A stretch of DNA of 12,544 bases from Amoebophrya sp. AT5.2 (lineage: Eukaryota > Sar > Dinophyceae > Syndiniales > Amoebophryaceae): positions 1 through 12,544 of the forward strand of contig RXOD01005773.1 of the NCBI GenBank assembly GCA_005223375.1, given 5' to 3'. The notes below the pieces were generated by a model. It made no database searches. It was not told where the DNA came from and was given only the letters and a program-made list of their open reading frames with translations. How positions within the stretch are numbered: the first letter of the stretch is position 1; each line of letters starts with the position of its first letter. This document shows positions 7,501 to 12,544 of the stretch, piece after piece. A program made the position numbers and the translations under genes.

Positions 7501-9424
7501 CTGCGCGGGGGTCGGTGCGCAAGACGCGCATGCTGTTTGAACCAAAGGGAGGGGGAGGTGATGCGACGGGTGTAGTTGGTGCTCCCGTCGCCGGCGGACC
7601 GCCGTCAGCGACAGGACCGCACCACGCACAAGCGCAAGTGGCGGCTTTTGGTCAACCACAACTAGTACCCAATGCTAGGGTGATATCCAGCAAGGGTTCT
7701 TCATCATCTCCTAGTGACGGTCCCGATTTTCAGTTCGTCGGGCCCGCTGAACCGCCGCCGGGCATAGGAGTAGGAGTAGGAGCTTCGTCTGCGGCTGCAG
7801 GAAGTAGCAACGTAGAGACGAGAGCTCCTTCCTCCTACGACGTGATTCTCTCCCCGCAGAAGCAGATGTCCGAAACGGAGAAAAAACTACCAGTGCGTCG
7901 CATCCGCGGCACCGTTGCCGGGATAACCCACCAGCACCGAAGCAGCAACCACATCTTCGGGGAGCAAGGGGGCAACGTGGGGGATCAAAAAATCATCGAC
8001 GATCACGGGGGCGGAGACGAAACGTCAACAGCGGCACCTTCTTCGAAAGAAACGACAGGATCCGCGTCGAAGGAGAGCGTCGGCGGTGCTGCGAGCTCGT
8101 CGAATGGCGCGGGCACCGCGCGCGGCAGGGGACGCAGTGACGAGAGCAAATCGCCGGAGAAAGACCCGGTCCTGCCCTTCGGGCCGCTGGGGGGAAAGCC
8201 GAAACAAGGTACTGGCTAAAAAATGGACGGAGCATTGCTTTGTTTGGTATCGAGTCTGATGTTGTACCCACGAGGTTCACAAATTACTTTCGCTTTACTC
8301 AACAGGCTCCGCCGCTTACCACACTGCTCTGCGCAGCGGGGAGCAGCCTATCCGCCCCTCGACCGACTACAACCAAGCTGGGCCGGCAGCTACTACCCTC
8401 TCGCCCGAGCAAGAAGGACCCTCTTCGGTCCGCCCCCTCCAGCGCGTCAAGCCCACCGCTGCAAACGCCGCGCCGCCGGCGGTTTCGTCCTCCCTCCGGC
8501 GGCACGCCTCGCTCGAAAACCCCTCTTTGAGCAGTGCCAACACGTCGCCCGAGAAGGAAGCAAGGATCCAGGGAAAAAACCAAAATCCTGCGCCTCCAGC
8601 AGAACAGCCAGCACAGCAAAGTCAAACTTCGGCCTCCTCCGACCAGGACTACTTCTGCGAGCTCTTCGCGAAGCAGCACGACGACATTGCGAGCCTCTAC
8701 AAGAAGCGGCTCGAACAGTCGCGAACCGTGGTCCACCTTTGGAACGCCGGAAAGGTGAGCGACGTGTTGGAAATCATCGCCCCCACATCAAGTGCTTCTG
8801 GAAAAAGTAGCGTCGACGCGTCCTTGCTGGGTGACTTCTGCCGCACGGTCGTGGGCAGTCGGCTTTTTTCCAGGTCGCTCACGCTCGAGGCGGTCGTGCG
8901 GCTCCTGCCCGGGGTGCGCGTGAGCCTGCTGGGGGGGAAGTATGGGGAGTTTCGGAGCATCGGCCAAAACTTCGTGGACGCCGTGCTGGCGCACTTCGGA
9001 GCGGTATAGATTTGTCGCAGTCGCTCTGGAAGATGATGTTTTGGAGATGTCGTTTCTAGGGCGTGGAAATTAAAGTTAAACGTACTCCTTTTCCTCCTCC
9101 ATCAGAAGGGTCGCGGAACGAAACCCGCTTCCCATTCTTCCCTATGAAATGACGACAGCAGAAGAGGGGGGATGAGATGACAGCGAATTATTGAGGTCGC
9201 TCTCCGCCAACACCATAGAAGTAAAACAGGTCCTCCTCGAGACGCAGCGGAACTCGCTCGGGGGCCACAAACTCGACGTCGCGGGGGAGGAGCGGCTGCG
9301 ACGGGCAGAGGATTGTATCTCCGAGTTGCGGCAAATTCAAAAAATGAATCTTCCGGGAAACAATCTCCAGCTGCCGCCGGATCTGCGCGACTCCCTGGAC
9401 CTCTTTCTGCAGAAAGTGCGGTAG
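4569..9424 (+). CDS. KATNB1: Katanin p80 WD40 subunit B1 (six inferred exons)
   Basis: Regulatory/targeting subunit of the microtubule-severing AAA ATPase katanin. It binds p60 through its C-terminus and localises the complex to centrosomes, basal bodies and spindle poles. Inferred exons: 4569-4878, 5113-5489, 5684-5931, 6074-8208, 8306-9003, then a last exon ending at TAG 9422 whose start (9177, 9184 or 9196) is unresolved. Phases of introns 1-4 (1, 0, 2, 1) all agree. The start fits: WRLQE after the Met matches WKLQE near the human start. Exons 1-3 give about six WD40 blades, including [20 protein letters not shown] and VKLWDLTAGKLM, which are katanin hallmarks. Exon 4 is a low-complexity Ser/Gly/Pro/Thr linker. 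Residues from about 1138 (DYFCELFAKQHDDIASL) to the end match the con80 domain, including EERLRRAEDCISELRQI. Total is about 1,330 residues, roughly twice the human protein, nearly all from the linker. Confidence 0.88.
4879..5112 (+). other. Katanin intron 1 (GT-AG, 234 nt, phase 1)
   Basis: The donor GTATTT follows the codons for GHRTSCE plus one base; the acceptor is CACTAG before GCGTCGAG. Joining yields GHRTSCECVEFHP, the same length as the human blade-3 start GHKxNICSLDFHP, so the junction is well supported. The intron carries a 12-nt tandem duplication (5081-5104) just before the acceptor. Confidence 0.82.
5081..5104 (+). repeat. 12-nt tandem duplication near intron 1 acceptor
   Basis: CACTTCAATCGC occurs twice head to tail (5081-5092 and 5093-5104), ending 8 nt before the acceptor AG of katanin intron 1. 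It duplicates part of the pyrimidine-rich or branch-site zone. Confidence 0.6.
5490..5683 (+). other. Katanin intron 2 (GT-AG, 194 nt, phase 0)
   Basis: The donor is CAG|GTAGAT and the acceptor GCATCAG|CACGTG. The joined protein reads GAVQHVKFHP, which lines up with human GPVRSVLFNP at the start of the sixth WD40 blade. The intron is T-rich compared with the flanking exons. Confidence 0.85.
5932..6073 (+). other. Katanin intron 3, probable GC-AG intron (142 nt, phase 2)
   Basis: The exon-4 frame must be entered with two leftover bases. The attractive GT at 5927 (AAG|GTGAGG) is phase 0 and matches no available acceptor. The overlapping site AG|GCAAGT at 5932 is phase 2 and fits the known GC-AG donor consensus. 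The acceptor TTTTCTTTCTAG|C ending at 6073 has a strong pyrimidine tract and matches the phase. A GT donor at 5941 is also phase-compatible but has a poor consensus. Confidence 0.65.
6801..6857 (+). repeat. Imperfect direct repeat in katanin linker
   Basis: CGGCATAACAACCTC followed by TGCCCCGCCG occurs at 6801-6828 and 6833-6857, the copies differing by one 3-nt insertion (CTC). The frame is preserved, so the protein gains a repeated Gly-Ile-Thr-Thr-Ser-Ala-Pro-Pro-type segment. This is typical expansion of a disordered linker. Confidence 0.6.
7041..7099 (+). repeat. 30-nt tandem duplication in katanin linker
   Basis: The unit starting AGCCCAGGTACTGGAGTAGT occurs at 7041-7070 and again at 7071-7099, identical except for the last base. 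It encodes two copies of a ten-residue unit containing SPGTGVVGG. Each copy contains CAG|GTACTG, a splice-donor-like site, and ends in GGCAG, an acceptor-like site. At 30 nt it is too short to splice. Confidence 0.75.
8209..8305 (+). other. Katanin intron 4 (GT-AG, 97 nt, phase 1)
   Basis: The donor is ACAAG|GTACTGG and the acceptor CTCAACAG|GCTCCG. One base carried over from exon 4 completes a Gly codon and gives KPKQGSAAYHTALRSGEQP. The upstream frame stops within the intron and the downstream frame is open from the acceptor onward, so the junction is well supported. Confidence 0.8.
9004..9195 (+). other. Katanin intron 5, boundaries unresolved
   Basis: Exon 5 ends in HFGA just before GTATAG at 9004 (phase 0), and its frame hits TAG at 9007. 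The last exon (RSLSANTIEVKQVLLE and onward) is in another frame, open only after TGA 9173-9175. Its AG acceptors at 9176, 9183 and 9195 require phase 1, 2 and 2, so none pairs with the phase-0 GT donor. A strong acceptor, CTCCTCCATCAG at 9105, leads only to a short dead-end frame. Options are a micro-exon (9106-9109 would make the phases work), non-canonical splice sites, or an indel. Confidence 0.5.
9161..9190 (+). repeat. Purine-rich motif, copy 2
   Basis: GAAGAGGGGGGA then TGAGATGA, as at 3510-3532 but without the 3-nt spacer, followed by CAGCGAATT. It lies within the unresolved last katanin intron, immediately before the candidate acceptors. Confidence 0.45.
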
Positions 9425-9863
9425 GGCTTGTAGGTGCGCATTGGGAAATTTTTTCAGAAGCGGTTCAAACCGCGGCAAGAACTGACGCAGAAACCTTTAA
9501 CGCCTGGAAGTGGTGTTGACTTCCCCTTGATTCGGCAAACGGGCGGCCGTGCGAGCTGCTTCAGCCGCACTGCAATGTTGAGCGGAAAATCTACGGAAGG
9601 AGCTCACTCGACGCAATATGGTCCGTTCGTGACGACGGAACGAAGTCTAATCGGTTCTTTTTCTCGGGCCAACGGTTGTCCAGTGCGTTTCTCCGTTGCG
9701 GTTGTTGTTTTTGCGTTTCGCTGCGTTTGCGTAAGAAAGTGCTTTCACAGTCGGTTTTCGGCCCAAGAAGGCGGCTTGTTGTTAGTGCTCTTGTAATGGT
9801 TGTTGTGGTCCAGGTCCATCGTTCGCGATCGGACCTCGTGTGTACTGTGCTGGCCTCGGTACT

Positions 9864-9934
9864 GTTCGTTGAAGTAAGTTCAAGTTGTGCTGTAGTTCGT
9901 TGAAGTAAGTTGTGCGTTGCTCGTTAAAGTAAGG
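9864..9934 (+). repeat. Three GTTCGTTGAAGTAAG-type repeat units
   Basis: GTTCGTTGAAGTAAGTT occurs at 9864-9880 and 9895-9911, with a diverged third copy, GCTCGTTAAAGTAAGG, at 9919-9934. Each unit contains GTAAGT or GTAAGG, the perfect 5' splice-site hexamer or close to it. Another GTAAGT lies at 10085-10090. The repeats are in sequence without a coding frame. Confidence 0.5.
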
Positions 9935-10296
9935 CAAATCATTGTGCGGTCTTCGTATTCGTATACCAAAAATGTGCTGACGTTGGGAAGGCAGTTCCAA
10001 TCTGATAAATTGCCGAGCTCGCGCGAAGGTTATGTAGCGCCAGCAGATGCTGAAAGAGACACGATATTTTCATGAGTGTGATAAGTAAGTAGATCCAGGG
10101 CCCACCTTGTTGAACTCCTGGGAACGCGAACGAGTACACGACATCCGAAGCAAAGCCCTGCATACTCTTTCAAACGAGCTGCACTAGTTGTACGAGCTCG
10201 AGCTACTTTCTTACTTCTTACTTCTTTCTACTGCCTTTCTCTCATCCCTCGAGCGATAGTAGTACTTCAACGCGACCGCCACCGCGACTCACCGAG

Positions 10297-10385
10297 GTAA
10301 GGTTGCAAGAAAGGGCCCTTATCGTTGTCGATCACAACAGGCACATACGTTGATCGCTTTTCCGCCCATCCACTTCACTCTCCAG
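10297..10385 (+). other. Possible 5' UTR intron of the coiled-coil gene
   Basis: A good donor, GAG|GTAAGG at 10297, is followed by AG acceptors at 10340 (CACAACAG) and 10385 (TTCACTCTCCAG, good pyrimidine tract), all before ATG 10411. The resulting intron would be 44 or 89 nt. Nothing else in the sequence tests this; transcripts would decide. Confidence 0.25.
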
Positions 10386-10410
10386 CGACGCCGCAACGAG
10401 CAGGATCATC

Positions 10411-11937
10411 ATGGCGCGGATCAGGCAGGCACATATGCCGCGAGGGTGCAGGAACGCACCATCTGGTTCTTCCGGGACCTTTCGTTGGGCCGCGGCCTTG
10501 CTGTACTCGTGCAGCACGCGCACGACGGGGATTGAGGTGGGAGTTTCGCCAGCCTCTGTTAAACCGGATCAGGATCCTGTTGAATTCGGCGGCGGACGAC
10601 TGATGCAACCGTACGCACTGTTAAATAAACCGCCTGTTGAGAGAATTTGGGCGGAGCTTTTAGGAAAATATCAACTAAAGGCTATCGTACGACCTAGAAA
10701 ATTGGAGAATGAGGCAAAGGACATCGCTAAGAGAGCGCGAGAATATGTCCCGACCACGGCAGATACGATTGAGAACCTTGACGAAAAAAAAGTAAAAAAA
10801 TTTATCCGGGATAGTCGTGCAGCGCTCGAGGGATCTTCTGTGGAGGCAGTTGCCGCGAAGCTGGTTGCTGACGCCCAGAGCGATATTGAGAACGACGGCG
10901 CGCTCTCCCCCGCGGAAAAAGGTGATCTGAAAACTCGTGCCGGTAAACAGCTCCCTGCAATAGTGGGTGTGGCTCAACTCGGTGAAAAGCTCCCTGCGGC
11001 AGTGGCTCAGCTCGTGACATCAGTCTCGCAAGAGACACAGAAAGCTAGAGAGGCGCTTGCTTGGCTCGAAGAGCTTGTCGCGGGAGAGCGGGATCGACGA
11101 GAGATTTCTTCCCAGGCAAAGGACTTGGCGGATCGTGTCGTTGCGAAGTGTGCGCAAAAGCGAGAGGCGCTCGACGCGGCGAACCAGCAGCTGGATGAGA
11201 AGCACTTGGAGCAGATTGACAATTCAATCCAAACAATCCGTGCAGAAACCTCTTCTGGGTTCGAGGCGCTTGTGGACCGGGCCACGGCGAATCAGGAGAA
11301 CGCCCAAAGGCAGCTGCAGCTAGTACTAGCTAGCAACGAGCAGAGCGACAGCGAAGCCACCAAGTTCAGGGAAGCCATCACGAGAAACTTGAACACGGCT
11401 CGACGCTCCCTCGATAAGACCATGGAACAGGAGCAGTCGAGAGCTGAGCGCCTGCTCACTGATATCGAAGACCTTATCGGGGCCAAAAGACGGGAGTTGG
11501 CGGACATGCAAAAAGAGGCGGACGAAAAAGAGAAAATCTCTGATACCGGTTCCGAGGCGCCGACAGAAGTACCTGGCGAAGGCGACGACCTGCCGGACTC
11601 GGATTTGGTCGAGGACGACCAAGAACAAGTCGAGGGAGAGGGAATAAATGATGCGAACGCGGCCAACAACCCTTCGTCCCCGTCGGGTGTCGGGCCAGAT
11701 CAAGAGGAAGGGCGAGAAGCTGAGCAAATGACCGGCAGTGGGGTTTCGAGACCTCATCTTAAAGACCATACCAGAACCGAGCCTTACGGTGCGGGGGCAA
11801 TCATTCCCTACAAGTCCCCGAAGGAACAGAGTGACGAGTTGCGGAGGCAGGTGCAGCAGGCAGCGGCTAGACGTATCTATGGTTTCGCCACAAGCTTTCA
11901 TTGTTCATGTGCCTGGGGCTGGGATAGTCATACATAG
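10411..11937 (+). CDS. Unrecognised helical/coiled-coil protein with acidic tail
   Basis: The frame from ATG 10411 to TAG 11935 is open for 508 residues; I recognise no family. A second Met at residue 9 is an equally possible start. Residues 24-34 (FRWAAALLYSC) form a short hydrophobic stretch after a basic, Gly/Ser-rich start, possibly a weak signal peptide or nothing. Residues about 95-380 are rich in Ala, Glu, Gln, Lys and Arg with heptad-like spacing, best from about 205 to 375, so long coiled coils are likely. An internal duplication is visible (GKQLPAIVGVAQL at 178-190, then GEKLPAAVAQL at 191-201). Residues about 378-440 are acidic and low-complexity. The last 20 residues (about 489-508, GFATSFHCSCAWGWDSHT end) differ in character and may be intron read-through, because an in-phase donor lies at 11873 (or 11851). 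Codons in the first third are more AT-rich than in katanin. Confidence 0.6.
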   Translation: MARIRQAHMPRGCRNAPSGSSGTFRWAAALLYSCSTRTTGIEVGVSPASVKPDQDPVEFGGGRLMQPYALLNKPPVERIWAELLGKYQLKAIVRPRKLENEAKDIAKRAREYVPTTADTIENLDEKKVKKFIRDSRAALEGSSVEAVAAKLVADAQSDIENDGALSPAEKGDLKTRAGKQLPAIVGVAQLGEKLPAAVAQLVTSVSQETQKAREALAWLEELVAGERDRREISSQAKDLADRVVAKCAQKREALDAANQQLDEKHLEQIDNSIQTIRAETSSGFEALVDRATANQENAQRQLQLVLASNEQSDSEATKFREAITRNLNTARRSLDKTMEQEQSRAERLLTDIEDLIGAKRRELADMQKEADEKEKISDTGSEAPTEVPGEGDDLPDSDLVEDDQEQVEGEGINDANAANNPSSPSGVGPDQEEGREAEQMTGSGVSRPHLKDHTRTEPYGAGAIIPYKSPKEQSDELRRQVQQAAARRIYGFATSFHCSCAWGWDSHT

Positions 11938-12171
11938 TGCCTCTACTTCATGATCGTTCCCCGCCCGCTGAATAGACATGGAGAAGCAGTAGAGCGAAGG
12001 AACAGCATTGACCGTACCTGGAGGCGAGTTTGAATTACTCAATCCCCATGCCCATACTCAGAATCACAATCAGATACTTGATATTTTAGTTTCTGCACTA
12101 AAACTACATCTATACAATTACAAACGTAAATCTATACGAATACGTATACCTGTTACAACACTTATAACCAG
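11873..12171 (+). other. Candidate intron linking the coiled-coil gene to a downstream exon
   Basis: The donor C|GTATCTATGG at 11873 (phase 1) and acceptor CTTATAACCAG ending at 12171 match in phase and would join AAAR to PEQEQPYQQES. The segment is markedly AT-rich toward its 3' end (12050-12165), unlike the open frames on either side. Other phase-compatible pairs are 11851 (CAG|GTGCAG) with 12179, and 11873 with 12177, so the exact ends are open. Confidence 0.35.
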
Positions 12172-12544
12172 CACCAGAGCAGGAGCAGCCGTACCAGCAA
12201 GAGAGCCGCCGGAACACCGTCAAGCCCCAGGGCGACGAAGACGCTGTCCCAGCGGAGCCACTTTTTGGGGATTCGGCTGCGGCTGAACGTGAACAACAGG
12301 AAGACGAGTTCGAGGATGTCGACGACGAGCGCCCCGACGCTTCGCCCCCTTCTGGTACTTATCACAGCACACAAAAAAGCTGGAGGTCAAAATTTTTCAA
12401 AATTCATTCTTCGCGTCACGGTGTGCACCTGTTTCACTACGCCGCGCGTCATACGTTCTTCACTGCTGGCCTTCACGACGACACTTCCTCCGGTCCAGCA
12501 AGCGGCACCACCACCATGGATGTTGATGATCTTAGCTTCATTAG
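12172..12544 (+). CDS. Partial exon running off the window, acidic Gln/Glu/Asp-rich
   Basis: The frame with codons at 12174, 12177 and so on is open from just after TAA 12165-12167 to the window end (about 124 codons), with no start codon at its left edge. The first 60 residues (EQEQPYQQESRRNTVKPQ, later EDEFEDVDDERPDASPP) are hydrophilic and acidic like the tail of the preceding gene, so it is probably that gene's next exon. A donor-like G|GTACTT at 12354 suggests that coding may end there. The remainder (His/Phe-rich, then GTTTMDVDDLSF) may be intron followed by more exon. No family recognised. Confidence 0.4.

Larger units (their letters stand above)
9425..10410. other. Intergenic region between katanin p80 and the coiled-coil gene
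   Basis: I see no supportable gene in this kilobase; frames on both strands are short and overlapping. It contains repeated GTAAGT-bearing units (9864-9934), a T/G-rich stretch around 9660-9800, a self-complementary segment near 10189-10203 (GAGCTCGAGCT core), and a pyrimidine-rich run of CTTACTTCTT type at 10206-10245. The right part probably holds promoter and 5' UTR of the next gene. Confidence 0.5.

Noticed and set aside
4569..9424. Reading the katanin gaps as translated with reassigned stop codons rather than as introns
   Set aside because: The reading frame changes across gaps 1, 3, 4 and 5, so readthrough could not connect the conserved domains; splice sites explain gaps 1-4.
9462..9471. 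Box-B-like GGTTCAAACC
   Set aside because: Flanking bases do not form a T stem and there is no A box upstream; it is a simple small hairpin.
1..12544. Bacterial operon, insertion sequence, CRISPR or viral gene content
   Set aside because: The gene families are eukaryotic, introns are required, gaps are long, and no transposase, repeat array or viral hallmark gene is visible.

Overview
The window is eukaryotic nuclear DNA. Two genes are clearly eukaryote-specific, a nucleolar NIFK/Nop15-type RNA-binding protein and the katanin p80 microtubule-severing subunit. The katanin frame only makes sense when cut by spliceosomal introns. Mixed base composition, short introns including a probable GC-AG one, a protein with DUF4116-like repeats, and all recognisable genes on the same strand point to an alveolate protist. 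The dinoflagellate/syndinian lineage (for example Amoebophrya-like) is my best guess. That placement is inference, since no rRNA or organellar marker is present.

Layout, all on the + strand. 1-330: apparently non-coding, with a short nested hairpin and an imperfect tandem repeat. 331-1536: a repeat protein of DUF4116-like type whose frame runs from ATG 331 to TAA 1534 but is crossed by one in-frame TGA at 502; a tiny intron or a 42-nt insertion between 8-bp direct repeats may explain it. 1537-2437: non-coding, with an interlocked inverted-repeat pair and a TATA-like stretch just before the next gene. 2438-3484: intronless NIFK/Nop15-like protein with one RRM. 3485-4568: non-coding. 4569-9424: katanin p80 in six inferred exons, with an N-terminal WD40 propeller, a very long low-complexity linker (about 710 residues in one exon) and a C-terminal con80 domain; the last intron does not join in phase with ordinary GT-AG sites. 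9425-10410: non-coding, with repeated GTAAGT-containing units. 10411-11937: an unrecognised helical/coiled-coil protein with an acidic tail. 12172-12544: an open frame running off the window, probably a downstream exon of that last gene.

The genes do not form an obvious pathway: ribosome biogenesis (NIFK-like), microtubule severing (katanin p80) and two proteins of unknown role. Most worth following up: the TGA-interrupted repeat gene, the out-of-phase katanin intron, a purine-rich motif shared between the 3' flank of the NIFK-like gene and that intron, and the unrecognised coiled-coil gene. I see no mobile element with recognisable coding capacity, no CRISPR, no RNA gene and no virus-like gene.
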